Source: CAKOSP01 sp044432745
GTDB lineage: Bacteria > Bacillota_I > Bacilli_A > RF39 > UBA660
NCBI GenBank assembly: GCA_044432745.1
Contig: JAWXUH010000001.1
Location: 238,857 to 302,856, forward strand
Direction of reading: 5' to 3'
DNA length: 64,000 bases
In this document: one piece after another, positions 35,292 to 43,396 of the stretch
Numbering within the stretch: the stretch's first letter is position 1
Layout: each line of letters starts with the position of its first letter
Translations under genes and position numbers: made by a program
Notes under the pieces: model-generated
Databases searched by the model: none
What the model was told of the DNA's origin: nothing
The model's input: the letters and a program-made list of their open reading frames with translations, nothing else

Positions 35292-36512
35292 TTAAAAACC
35301 TAGTACTTGTGATTTTACTTTGTCATAATCTTCTTGTGATATTGCTCCTGCATCTAATAGTGATTTCATTTTTAGTAATTTTTCTGTAGGATCTTCACTA
35401 GGAATTTGTTGTTGCACTTGTTGTGATGATGCTTGTTGTTGATTACCTACATTGATATAAGGATTTTGAACGTCATTTGTTGCCGGTTGTTGCATTGCAC
35501 CCATCATTGGTCCTGCAGCATTCATTCCCATTCCCATAAAAGCCATAGATGCTCCTCCACCGTTTTCACCTGAAGCTTGAAGACCTTTTGCAAATGCTTG
35601 TTGTAAATTTGAATTACCTCTTGCTCCTGATAAAGCATCTGCTCTATTAACATCTGCCATTAATAATTTAGTTGTTTCGTTAAATTCAATTGCTAAAATA
35701 GCTGTTTTTACTATTTCTATACCTCTATCAGATTTCCATTGGTATGCTTCTTCAACAGCTGCTGCCATTGATTTTGCAAAACCTACTTGATCTTGTTGAA
35801 TTTTACCAATTCTATTTCCATTTTCTGGATTATTTGTATATCCTGCAAAGGCACCACTAAGAGTTCCTACTACTTCATTGAATAATTGAGTTCCTGCATC
35901 ATTATTTACATCTGATAAATCAAAATCTTCACTATTAGCCGTTAAATAACTAACAGGTACAAAATTTTTTATAAATAAGACTGGGTCTACTATTTTTAAT
36001 GTATATGTTCCTCTTGTCATTAATCCAACTTGTGTATTTAGAAATGCATCGTCATAATATATTTCTGTTTGTGTTCCAAATTTATTATTTGGTATTTCTT
36101 TTAAATTTACATAAAAAGCCATTTGCTGTGAACTTGGCATTCCTCCAAACTTAAATCTTTCCCATGATTGTTTAATTAATGGACTTACTATTCCATCTCC
36201 TGCAAAAATTGATTGCGCATTTATGTCATCTGACTTAAATTCGTAACCACCTGCATCAGTTATTAATCCAGTTAAAGCTCCATCTTGCATAGTTATTAAG
36301 GCCATTCCCTCTGGAACAACTATTTTACTTCCATTACTAATTACATTTGATGAACCACTTGTATTTGATCCTCTACCATTATTAGTTTGTACTTGAACTG
36401 CTTTATGTATACAAGTTGTTGCACTAATAGATGATGATGGTGCATAATAATCTAACCATTGATCTCCTAGTGTACTTCCTAATGCTCCGCTAAACGCTTT
36501 TATAAATCCCAT
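35292..36512 (-). CDS. SPFH-domain protein with C-terminal SHOCT motif (YdjI-like)
   Basis: 406 residues. The first ~290 form a band-7-like SPFH fold of the type called virion core protein in databases (VVPEGMALITMQDGALTG, FKFGGMPSSQQMAFYVNLKE, RGTYTLKIVDPVLFI). A Gly/Ala/Met-rich region and a Gln-rich linker follow. It ends with a SHOCT motif, EKLLKMKSLLDAGAISQEDY. No membrane helix. It is upstream of and cotranscribed with the zinc-ribbon membrane protein. Confidence 0.85.
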   Translation of the reverse strand: MGFIKAFSGALGSTLGDQWLDYYAPSSSISATTCIHKAVQVQTNNGRGSNTSGSSNVISNGSKIVVPEGMALITMQDGALTGLITDAGGYEFKSDDINAQSIFAGDGIVSPLIKQSWERFKFGGMPSSQQMAFYVNLKEIPNNKFGTQTEIYYDDAFLNTQVGLMTRGTYTLKIVDPVLFIKNFVPVSYLTANSEDFDLSDVNNDAGTQLFNEVVGTLSGAFAGYTNNPENGNRIGKIQQDQVGFAKSMAAAVEEAYQWKSDRGIEIVKTAILAIEFNETTKLLMADVNRADALSGARGNSNLQQAFAKGLQASGENGGGASMAFMGMGMNAAGPMMGAMQQPATNDVQNPYINVGNQQQASSQQVQQQIPSEDPTEKLLKMKSLLDAGAISQEDYDKVKSQVLGF

Positions 36513-36591
36513 CTCTTTACCTCTTTCTTTTTATAAAATTAACTCTTAATCCTATCTAATTTTAATTTTATCATAAGTATAGTATTTTTGT

Positions 36592-36625
36592 AAAAAAAAA
36601 TTAAAAATACTTATTATAAGTATTT
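36592..36625 (-). terminator. Rho-independent terminator after the 83-residue membrane gene
   Basis: AAATACTTA/TAAGTATTT stem with a 3-nt loop, then a T-rich tail with nine T on the minus strand. Confidence 0.8.
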
Positions 36626-36875
36626 AAAACTTTTTATTTATATCATCAAACATATAATATTTTTCTGCACTCATTTTTTCATTGCTACTTCTACTTTTAT
36701 TTTTCTTTATTGGTTTTGTATTTATGCTTTGCATTGAAACATTCATTATAATTACCAACTCTATTATTGTAGCAAATATAATAAAAAACATTGAAATATT
36801 TTCTCCAAAGAGAATTATTAAAACTACAACGTTTATCATAAACATTATAAATATAGCAAGTATAACACTTAACAT
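36624..36875 (-). CDS. Small two-helix membrane protein
   Basis: 83 residues: two adjacent membrane helices (about 3-24 and 28-50), then a polar cytosolic tail with NTKPIKKNKSRSSNEKMS. Not recognised. GGGAAGTGAT precedes the ATG. It is a single-gene unit divergent from the ADP-ribosylglycohydrolase, with its own promoter and terminator. Confidence 0.65.
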   Translation of the reverse strand: MLSVILAIFIMFMINVVVLIILFGENISMFFIIFATIIELVIIMNVSMQSINTKPIKKNKSRSSNEKMSAEKYYMFDDINKKF

Positions 36876-36895
36876 AATATCACTTCCCTGTATTT

Positions 36896-36923
36896 ATTAT
36901 ATTCTTTTTTTTAAATAAATCAA
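36896..36923 (-). promoter_or_regulatory. Promoter of the 83-residue membrane gene
   Basis: Minus-strand TTGATT (36918-36923), 16 bp, perfect TATAAT (36896-36901). Confidence 0.65.
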
Positions 36924-36930
36924 ACTATAT

Positions 36931-36959
36931 TTGTTTTCAATATCTTTATGTATTATAAT
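36931..36959 (+). promoter_or_regulatory. Promoter of the ADP-ribosylglycohydrolase gene
   Basis: TTGTTT (36931-36936), 17 bp, perfect TATAAT (36954-36959), divergent from the promoter at 36896. Confidence 0.6.
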
Positions 36960-36980
36960 TTATTAAAAGGAGTGATTATT

Positions 36981-37823
36981 ATGTACGGAGCTATTATTGG
37001 AGATTTTGCTGGTTCTATATATGAATATGATGAATTCTTAGATTCTCAAAAGAAAATTATTAATTTAGAAAGAAGATTAAATGCATTAAATGATCCTATT
37101 TTTTTAAAAGATAATTCCTTTTTTAGTGATGATACGATTTTAACTATATCTATTTTAGATAGTCTGCTTAACAATATTGATTACGAAGTTAACTTAAAAA
37201 AATACTGCTCAAATTTTATAAACTATTCACCCAATATAGAAAGATACTTTAAAACTGCTTTCTCTCCTAATTTTATTAATTGGTCACAATCTACAAAACA
37301 AGGAACTTCAAATGGTAATGGTAGTGCTATGAGGATATCTGCTATAGCTAATACACTTAACAACGAAAAAGATATAATTAATCAAACTTTATTAGCTACT
37401 AAATGCTCACATAATCACCCAGAATCTATTAAAGCTGCTTTATGTGTATCACTTATGATTTATTATTTAAAAAATGGTTATGATAAAAATAAAACTATAG
37501 ATTATATTTGTCAGAAATTTAAATATGATTTGTCTTTTGACATTAATAAACTACAAGAAGAAAATATGTTTTCTTCTTCAAGTAAAGATGCTATCACAAA
37601 GTCTTTATTCTGTTTAAAAATATCTAATAACTTTGAAGAATCTATTAAGTATGCTCTTTCTATTGGCGGAGATACCGATACAATAGCATGTATAGTAGGA
37701 TCTATGGCAGAACAAGTTTTTAGTATTAACTCTGAATATATAAAATTTGTAGAGAGTAGAATACCTGATGAATTTAATGCAGTTTTAAAAAGACAAAAAA
37801 AATTGCAAAAGCAATTTTTATAA
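36981..37823 (+). CDS. ADP-ribosylglycohydrolase family protein
   Basis: Hydrolyses ADP-ribose from proteins or small molecules (DraG-like fold). The 280-residue protein has the metal- and substrate-binding motifs GAIIGDFAGSIYE, FSDDTILT, GSAMRISAIA and IGGDTDTIACIVGSM in the usual order. The start is the ATG at 36981 behind AAGGAG; an ATG 33 nt upstream lies before this site. It stands alone on the plus strand. No ADP-ribosyltransferase is visible nearby, so it is not clearly part of a toxin-antitoxin pair. Confidence 0.9.
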   Translation: MYGAIIGDFAGSIYEYDEFLDSQKKIINLERRLNALNDPIFLKDNSFFSDDTILTISILDSLLNNIDYEVNLKKYCSNFINYSPNIERYFKTAFSPNFINWSQSTKQGTSNGNGSAMRISAIANTLNNEKDIINQTLLATKCSHNHPESIKAALCVSLMIYYLKNGYDKNKTIDYICQKFKYDLSFDINKLQEENMFSSSSKDAITKSLFCLKISNNFEESIKYALSIGGDTDTIACIVGSMAEQVFSINSEYIKFVESRIPDEFNAVLKRQKKLQKQFL

Positions 37824-37829
37824 TTTTTT
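37795..37829. terminator. Bidirectional terminator between convergent genes
   Basis: AAAAATTGC/GCAATTTTT stem with an AAAA loop. T-rich tails lie on both sides, so it can end the ADP-ribosylglycohydrolase transcript and, from the other strand, the coat gene transcript. Confidence 0.85.
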
Positions 37830-37838
37830 ATTTAGTTA

Positions 37839-38081
37839 TTAACAAACACAATCAACGTATGTATCTGTTAAACATCTAATTGAACATAAGCAGCTGCAGT
37901 CCATAGTAAAGAAACTTGATGTTGCAACGTATGGATTTAAACTTGTAGTATCTGGATTTTCTGCAAGAACTCTGCACGTAACACAATTAGAATCTATTTT
38001 TTCTACTCTGAATACTGGAGAACAGTTTTCTGTAAGTGTTGCATCACTACAATTTCTTATTGCATCTTTTGTAGTTGGCAT
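37839..38081 (-). pseudogene. C-terminal part of a split CotY/CotZ/ExsY-family spore coat gene
   Basis: 80 codons from the ATG at 38081. The product contains CSPVFRVEKIDSNCVTCRVL, NPYVATSSFFT and MDCSCLCSIRCLTDTYVDC, which match the C-terminal half of the CotY/CotZ/ExsY cysteine-rich coat family. The family N-terminal half is missing here. It is found at 47167-47379, separated by the 9.1-kb element. The frame is open upstream of the ATG (AGT codon) to the GTGG core at 38085-38088. Joining at GTGG gives a 146-residue protein. Whether the fragment is translated alone is doubtful; only GTGGAG lies close before the ATG. Intact-after-excision is the better reading than a dead gene. Confidence 0.85.
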
Positions 38082-38084
38082 ACT

Positions 38085-38112
38085 CCACTATTTTACAAAT
38101 AAGTGATAAAAA
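38085..38112. other. Attachment site of the 9.1-kb element, recombinase-proximal end
   Basis: Core GTGG (minus strand, 38085-38088) followed inward by a 24-nt arm reading TATTTTACAAATAAGTG... on the plus strand. The arm matches the other end of the element at 20 of 24 positions in inverted orientation. It lies 10 bp from the recombinase stop codon. Confidence 0.85.
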
Positions 38113-38121
38113 GTAGGTAAT

Positions 38122-39666
38122 TTAAATATTAGAAGTTTTTTTAAATTTATAATATATATCTATATTCTTATTTTCATCTATTTCAATTTTTTCAACGATA
38201 TTAGCAAGTAGTTCTCTACTTGGTTTTTTTATTAATAAAAAATCTTCTATTAATTTATCATAATCATATTTATTATTTTTATCTATGTATTCATAGTCTG
38301 TTTTTAAAACTTTAATGTCTTCTAATAAACTTATATATTCTTCATTTAAAATATTATAAACTTCCAAATACGTTGTTTCTTCTATTTTTTGTTTTAGTTT
38401 TTCAACATACAATTCTCTACATGCTTTTTTATTAATACATATTTCTTCTTCTTTTTTAGTTATGATTTTAATTATACTTTCTTTAGCTAGAGATACTCTA
38501 TCCATACTTCTTAATATACTACTTAAATCTTTATTTAAACATTTTCTACATTCTTTTCTTATTTCTTTTAAAATCATACTTTCTAATTTTGAATATGGCA
38601 TCGAATGTGGTGTACATAAATTTAATTTTGAATATTTCTTATAGTAATTACAAAAACAATAGTTTTTTTTATATACACTATTTATACCAATGGTATGACC
38701 ACATTCTTTGCATTTAATAAAACCTTTAAGAAGTACATTATTCTCACTTTGTACTCTACCCTTGTTTACTTTTAATATATTTTGAACTTTTTCAAATGTA
38801 TCTTTATCTATAATTGGTTCATGAGTATTTTCTGCAATTATCCACTCATTTTTAGGTACCCTTACAACCTTCTTTACTTTATAACTAACTTTTCTTCTTC
38901 TTCCTTGTGTTAAATTACCTATATATGTTGGATTATTCAACATTTCACCTATAGTTCTAGTTTGCCATACTCCATAAGCTGAACTCTTCAAACCTCGATT
39001 TAATTTTTTATAAATACTTGGTATTTCGATCTTTTCTTTAGTAAATTTTTTTGCTATATAATCTAAACTTTTTCCACTTGCATATAAAGTAAACATTCTT
39101 TTAACAACTTTGCTTGATACTTCATCAACAATTAACTTCTTTTTATTTGTTTTACTTTTAAATTTGTATCCATAAGGAGGAGTAGCTCCTAAAAATTCTC
39201 CATTCTTTTTTTTAGAATTTATTGTCAACTTAACTTTATTTGATATATCTTTAGCATAGTAATCATTTAAAATAAATTTAAAAGCATTCATGTCATTACT
39301 ACCTACTTTTTCAGAATCATAATTGTCATTTATTGCTATATATCTCACTTTATTTAATGGAAAATACTTTTCTATATAATAACCAGTTTCTATATGATCT
39401 CTACCTAAACGTGATAAATCTTTTGTTATAATAGTATTAATTTTTTTATTTTCTATATCTTTGATCATTTTACTAAACGCAGGTCTATCAAAATTCGTTC
39501 CAGAATATCCATCATCTACATAAATATCTACTAATTTATAATCTTTGTCTTTTATATAATCTTCCAATATTATTCTTTGATTAGTGATACTCTGACTCTC
39601 ATCGTATTTAATATCATCTTCCCTTGATATTCTTATGTAAAGACCTACTTTGTATATATTATTCAA
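38122..39666 (-). CDS. Large serine recombinase
   Basis: Site-specific recombinase that cuts both strands through a phosphoserine link. The 514-residue protein has the resolvase domain with catalytic Ser14 in YIRISRED, DDGYSGTNFDRPAF, and TKDLSRLGRD (81-90) holding the active-site arginines. A recombinase domain (about 155-270) and a zinc ribbon (CKECGHT ... CFCNYY ... LC, about 320-350) follow. A coiled-coil region (about 370-470) completes the large-serine-recombinase layout. All key residues are present. It ends 10 bp from the element's att arm, and is the natural enzyme for excising the element. The TTG start has GGTGG 10 nt upstream. Confidence 0.95.
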   Translation of the reverse strand: MNNIYKVGLYIRISREDDIKYDESQSITNQRIILEDYIKDKDYKLVDIYVDDGYSGTNFDRPAFSKMIKDIENKKINTIITKDLSRLGRDHIETGYYIEKYFPLNKVRYIAINDNYDSEKVGSNDMNAFKFILNDYYAKDISNKVKLTINSKKKNGEFLGATPPYGYKFKSKTNKKKLIVDEVSSKVVKRMFTLYASGKSLDYIAKKFTKEKIEIPSIYKKLNRGLKSSAYGVWQTRTIGEMLNNPTYIGNLTQGRRRKVSYKVKKVVRVPKNEWIIAENTHEPIIDKDTFEKVQNILKVNKGRVQSENNVLLKGFIKCKECGHTIGINSVYKKNYCFCNYYKKYSKLNLCTPHSMPYSKLESMILKEIRKECRKCLNKDLSSILRSMDRVSLAKESIIKIITKKEEEICINKKACRELYVEKLKQKIEETTYLEVYNILNEEYISLLEDIKVLKTDYEYIDKNNKYDYDKLIEDFLLIKKPSRELLANIVEKIEIDENKNIDIYYKFKKTSNI

Positions 39667-39717
39667 TTTTACACCACCTTTAACTTAGAATATATAAGAA
39701 ATTAGTTAGTTTTAAAA

Positions 39718-39834
39718 TCAGATGTATTTTTCGAGCACATTTGGATATATATCATCTATTATATTAACTAAAAACGTTTCTAGAATCTTTTCAATGGTTT
39801 TACCATTTTCATTGTAATATATATTATTTATCAA
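39718..39834 (-). CDS. 38-residue protein upstream of the recombinase
   Basis: A short frame starting with TTG at 39834, behind the good ribosome site GGGGTGAAAAA. The product is MINNIYYNENGKTIEKILET followed by FLVNIIDDIYPNVLEKYI, mostly helical. It ends 51 nt before the recombinase start and is in the same direction, so it is probably cotranscribed. I do not recognise it; small proteins in this place can be accessory factors of serine recombinases, such as directionality factors. That role is inference only. Confidence 0.55.
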   Translation of the reverse strand: MINNIYYNENGKTIEKILETFLVNIIDDIYPNVLEKYI

Positions 39835-39927
39835 TTTTTCACCCCATTTATATAAAATTATTACTACTATTTATAATTATGTTTTCTTTATATAAAAAAT
39901 ACTATTTAATATGAATTATATATACAT

Positions 39928-39958
39928 AAAAAAAAGTAAATTAATAATTTACTTTTTT
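39928..39958 (-). terminator. Rho-independent terminator after pdp
   Basis: A 12-bp perfect stem, AAAAAAGTAAAT with its complement, a 5-nt loop and eight T on the minus strand. Confidence 0.9.
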
Positions 39959-39983
39959 AATACATTAACTTGATTAGTTAATT

Positions 39984-41210
39984 TTATTTAATTACGCTGT
40001 ATATCAATTTATCGTCTAATTTTTCACCTATCGTATAACAAGATTCAAAACTTTCTTTTATTTCGTTATTTGAATATAAAGTTGCTATCAAATCACCGTT
40101 TTTTACATAAGTGTTTGTGTCAGTCGATAAAACAATTCCTGCGTCATAATCTATTTCATCTTCGTAACTGTTTCTTCCTGCTCCAAGTCTAGCAGAACAT
40201 TTTCCTACCTCTATTGCTATATAATTTATATAACCATCTTCGCATGCAAAAATTTCTTTTTTGTTTGCCGCAGTTGTAATATTTAAATTACCACCTTGGG
40301 TAGTAATGAATTCTTTGAATTTTTCATACGCTCTATTACTTTTTATTTCTTCTGAAACTAAATTGTATGATTCATCAAAATCTATTTTTTTATAAATACT
40401 AATCATGTGTGATGCAATGCATTTTGATACTTCAGTTAATGGACCTTCTTTACAAGATAATACATCAATAACTTCCATTATTTCTAATCTATTACCGATG
40501 TTATTTCCAAGTGGATGATCCATATTTGTTAGAACTGCTACTGCGTTAATATTACATAATTTTGAAATACTAACCATGTTTGTTGCTAGTTTTGTTGCGT
40601 CATCTATATTTTTCATAAATGCACCATTTCCAACTTTTACATCTAAAACTAAGTTCTTAGCACCACTTGCTATTTTTTTACTCATTATACTAGCTGTTAT
40701 AAGAGGAATACTTTCAACTGTTGCTGTTACATCTCTTAAATGATATAACTTTTTATCAGCTGGAGCTATATTTTTAGTTTGAGAAATTATAGATATATTT
40801 ATATCATTAATTTGTTTTTTAAATTCTTCCTCTGTTAAGTTAGTATTTACACCAACTGATTCTAATTTATCTATTGTTCCTCCTGTATAACCTAAACCTC
40901 TTCCAGACATTTTAGCAACTCTTATATTAAGAGATGCTAAAATTGGACCTATAATAAGTGATACTTTGTCTCCAACTCCTCCAGTAGAATGTTTATCTAC
41001 TGCATCGTCATTTAATAACGTATCACCGCTATTTGCCATTTCTTTAGTTAATGCAGCTGTTTCTTCATCAGTCATACCATTTATTGTAATAGCCATAAGT
41101 AATGCTGATATTTGATAGTCAGGTATTGTTTCAAGATTATTTATAAAATATTTTATTTCTTCGTGTGTTAGTTCTTCTTTATTCTTCTTTTTATTAATTA
41201 ACTCAATCAT
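39984..41210 (-). CDS. pdp: Pyrimidine-nucleoside/thymidine phosphorylase
   Basis: Phosphorolysis of thymidine and uridine to free base and (deoxy)ribose 1-phosphate. The 408-residue protein has the family motif KHSTGGVGDKVSL for phosphate binding, AKMSGRGLGYTGGTIDKLES, the SKKIASGAKNLVLDVKVG segment and a C-terminal alpha/beta domain with GRNSYEDEIDYDAG. Length is a little under the usual 430. It follows deoD by 36 nt and forms a nucleoside salvage pair with it. The pair lies inside the excisable element. Confidence 0.94.
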   Translation of the reverse strand: MIELINKKKNKEELTHEEIKYFINNLETIPDYQISALLMAITINGMTDEETAALTKEMANSGDTLLNDDAVDKHSTGGVGDKVSLIIGPILASLNIRVAKMSGRGLGYTGGTIDKLESVGVNTNLTEEEFKKQINDINISIISQTKNIAPADKKLYHLRDVTATVESIPLITASIMSKKIASGAKNLVLDVKVGNGAFMKNIDDATKLATNMVSISKLCNINAVAVLTNMDHPLGNNIGNRLEIMEVIDVLSCKEGPLTEVSKCIASHMISIYKKIDFDESYNLVSEEIKSNRAYEKFKEFITTQGGNLNITTAANKKEIFACEDGYINYIAIEVGKCSARLGAGRNSYEDEIDYDAGIVLSTDTNTYVKNGDLIATLYSNNEIKESFESCYTIGEKLDDKLIYSVIK

Positions 41211-41246
41211 ATATAAATCCTTTCAATAAATCGTTTTAATTCTTTT

Positions 41247-41960
41247 TTAACAAGATAATGTACTTTCTAATGCTAATAAAATCATATTATTAAGTGAAGT
41301 TTGTCTTTCTTCTGTTGATACAATATTTGTATCAAATTTTGAATCCGATACAGTCAATAAACAAGATGCATTTTTGTTAAAAAAGTTTGCTAAATAAAAT
41401 ATTGCAAAGGATTCCATTTCAGAAACATCTCCATCTTTTGGCATTCTTTTCATAAATTCACTATAATCAGTCATATAGGGATCAAAAACTTCTGAACATA
41501 TTGTTTTTCTTACAGAAATCTTTTGATTTATTTTTTCTGCTGTTTCTATAATTGTATTATTTAATACTGTACTTGCATTTGCTTCATGTACATCATTGTT
41601 ATTAAATGATAACGCAAAATTACCTTCAGTGTAACTCGAACTTGATAGTACTACATCAAGCAACTTTAAATCTGGTGTATTTGATCCACAAGAACCAATT
41701 CTTATAATATTTTCTACGTTATAATATTTAAATAATTCATAAACATAAATTCCTGCACTTGGCATTCCCATTCCAGTTGCAAATACTGTTACATTTTTAT
41801 TTTTATATGTCCCTGTATAAGCAAGCATACCCCTAATATTATTTACTTGTCTTGTATTTTCTAAATAATTATCCGCAATATATTTTGCTCTTAATGGGTC
41901 TCCTGGTAGAAGTACAGTTTGTGCTATATCTTCAATTTTACTTTCAATATGTGGTGTCAT
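41247..41960 (-). CDS. deoD: Purine-nucleoside phosphorylase, DeoD type
   Basis: Phosphorolysis of purine nucleosides. The 237-residue hexameric-type enzyme has LPGDPLRAKYIADNYLE, TGMGMPSAGIYVYEL, the phosphate-site IIRIGSCGS, and VSEMESFAIFYLA with the ribose-binding Met-Glu-Ser. A promoter lies 26 bp upstream. First gene of the deoD-pdp unit on the element. Nucleobase specificity cannot be read from sequence alone. Confidence 0.94.
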   Translation of the reverse strand: MTPHIESKIEDIAQTVLLPGDPLRAKYIADNYLENTRQVNNIRGMLAYTGTYKNKNVTVFATGMGMPSAGIYVYELFKYYNVENIIRIGSCGSNTPDLKLLDVVLSSSSYTEGNFALSFNNNDVHEANASTVLNNTIIETAEKINQKISVRKTICSEVFDPYMTDYSEFMKRMPKDGDVSEMESFAIFYLANFFNKNASCLLTVSDSKFDTNIVSTEERQTSLNNMILLALESTLSC

Positions 41961-41985
41961 ATAATTTACCTTCTTTCAATTATAA

Positions 41986-42014
41986 ATTTTACTACATGAA
42001 ACTATATATGTAAA
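41986..42014 (-). promoter_or_regulatory. Sigma-A promoter of deoD-pdp
   Basis: Minus-strand TTTACA (42009-42014), 17 bp, TAAAAT (41986-41991). Confidence 0.75.
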
Positions 42015-42096
42015 GAGGTTATAATTACCTTGAATAAGAAATTATAAATATTCATACTGCATATTTTATCTTTTATGTTTAAAGTTATTAAAAATT

Positions 42097-42129
42097 AAAA
42101 AAACAATTTTAATAATTAAATTGTTTTTT
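42097..42129 (-). terminator. Rho-independent terminator after the CTYC protein gene
   Basis: A 12-bp perfect stem, AAAAAACAATTT with its complement, an 8-nt loop and a T tail on the minus strand. Confidence 0.9.
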
Positions 42130-42137
42130 ATTTTGCT

Positions 42138-42563
42138 TTACCTTACAAATTCATAAATATCAACATAATTTTCTTCTAATGATTCAATTGCTTTTATAAT
42201 AGATTCATCATATTGACTAGAATATCCACTAAATGTTTTATCTCCAATAACAAAATATGGAACTCCTGTTGCTTCTTCTCCCAAATATTCAGCAAAATCT
42301 TGCATCAGTTTTGCATTATTACTATCGTACCAAACTTCATATTTTACTAAGTTATATTTATTTTGAATATCATCAGGTAAAGAAGACAGATAATCCATCA
42401 AAGCATGACAATAGGTACATTCTTCTCCATAGAATAAATAAATATTTTTATCACTTATTACTTCCTCTATTTTTTCTATTTTTTCTGTTTTTACTAATGA
42501 TACAAACACAATTGTTATCGCTAGTAATAAAATAATTAACATGTATATTTGTTCTTTTTTCAT
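42138..42563 (-). CDS. Membrane-anchored thioredoxin-like protein (CTYC)
   Basis: 141 residues with an N-terminal anchor helix (about 6-24) and a thioredoxin/glutaredoxin-like fold outside the membrane. The active site is CTYC in YLFYGEECTYCHALM, and a cis-proline follows in TGVPYFVIGDKTFSGY. The CxxC, the cis-Pro and the length suit a thiol-disulfide exchanger of the cell surface. A second, related gene with CPWC is 74 bp upstream. Both lie on the excisable element. Confidence 0.85.
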   Translation of the reverse strand: MKKEQIYMLIILLLAITIVFVSLVKTEKIEKIEEVISDKNIYLFYGEECTYCHALMDYLSSLPDDIQNKYNLVKYEVWYDSNNAKLMQDFAEYLGEEATGVPYFVIGDKTFSGYSSQYDESIIKAIESLEENYVDIYEFVR

Positions 42564-42636
42564 TTTTTTTATAAATCTAAATTACATTAGATTTTTCCCT
42601 TCTTTATATTTTTAATAATTACTTAAATCATAAGTA

Positions 42637-43305
42637 TTATTTTCCATTTTTTAACATACTATCAAATTCACTATATAGTAAATCATATTGTTCTTTTGTT
42701 AACTCAATATAAGGATCATCAACTTCCGCCAAGGTTCCTGTTTTTATATCTCTAACACTTCCTTGTTTTACAACTAATACTGTAGGACCATATATTCTTT
42801 TTGTATTTGTATTATATTCTTTGCCTTCATCATAAATAATATAATCAGTCAAATAATCTTCCAATATTTCTAATACTTCGTAATATTCGTTACTACTCTT
42901 TTTAGATTCTATTATCTTGCCATCTTCTACTGTATATTCATTTCTAATACTTTTTATATCAACATAATAAATTTTTTTATCATTTTTTTCTGCTACATCT
43001 AATAATGTACCTATCATATTTCTACACCAAGGACAAGTTTCAAAACCAAAATAAATTATGGCATCTTCTTTTTCAATAATTTTTTTCACTTCACTTATAT
43101 CACTAATATACACTTCTGCGTTTTCGTTTAAATCAAGCTCTAAATATTGATTACTTCCATTATTATTGTTGTTAATTGATTCATAACTTTCTATAAAATG
43201 TTCAATTTCATTTACCCTTTTGTATTCAATACTTTGTGTTACATCAATAAAATAAAAAATGCTAATACTACATAATAAGAATATCATTATTATAATTTTT
43301 TTTAT
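42637..43305 (-). CDS. Membrane-anchored thioredoxin-like protein (CPWC), possible ATA start
   Basis: About 222 residues: an N-terminal anchor (KKIIIMIFLLCSISIFYFI), an Asn-rich linker, and a thioredoxin-like domain with CPWC in YFGFETCPWCRNMI and a cis-Pro in YGPTVLVV. The very strong ribosome site GGAGGTGAT is 6 nt from an ATA codon at 43305. That start gives a normal signal anchor. The ATG at 43335 lies upstream of the ribosome site and lacks one of its own; the next ATG (43287) is 26 nt past GGAGG. I therefore mark ATA as the likely start, either as a rare initiator or as a mutated ATG. Confidence 0.75.
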   Translation of the reverse strand: MKKIIIMIFLLCSISIFYFIDVTQSIEYKRVNEIEHFIESYESINNNNNGSNQYLELDLNENAEVYISDISEVKKIIEKEDAIIYFGFETCPWCRNMIGTLLDVAEKNDKKIYYVDIKSIRNEYTVEDGKIIESKKSSNEYYEVLEILEDYLTDYIIYDEGKEYNTNTKRIYGPTVLVVKQGSVRDIKTGTLAEVDDPYIELTKEQYDLLYSEFDSMLKNGK

Positions 43306-43369
43306 TTTTATCACCTCCGTAATATGATTATCCATCTATTACTAGAATCAGTAAATAACTTATTAGTTG

Positions 43370-43396
43370 AAAAAAAATTCAACCAATGGTTGAATT
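43370..43396 (-). terminator. Rho-independent terminator after the XRE regulator gene
   Basis: A 9-bp stem, AATTCAACC/GGTTGAATT, with a 3-nt loop, then eight T on the minus strand. Confidence 0.9.

Noticed and set aside
36981..37823. ADP-ribosylglycohydrolase as the antitoxin of a DarT-like toxin pair
   Set aside because: The protein has DraG-type motifs, not a macrodomain, and no ADP-ribosyltransferase is adjacent.
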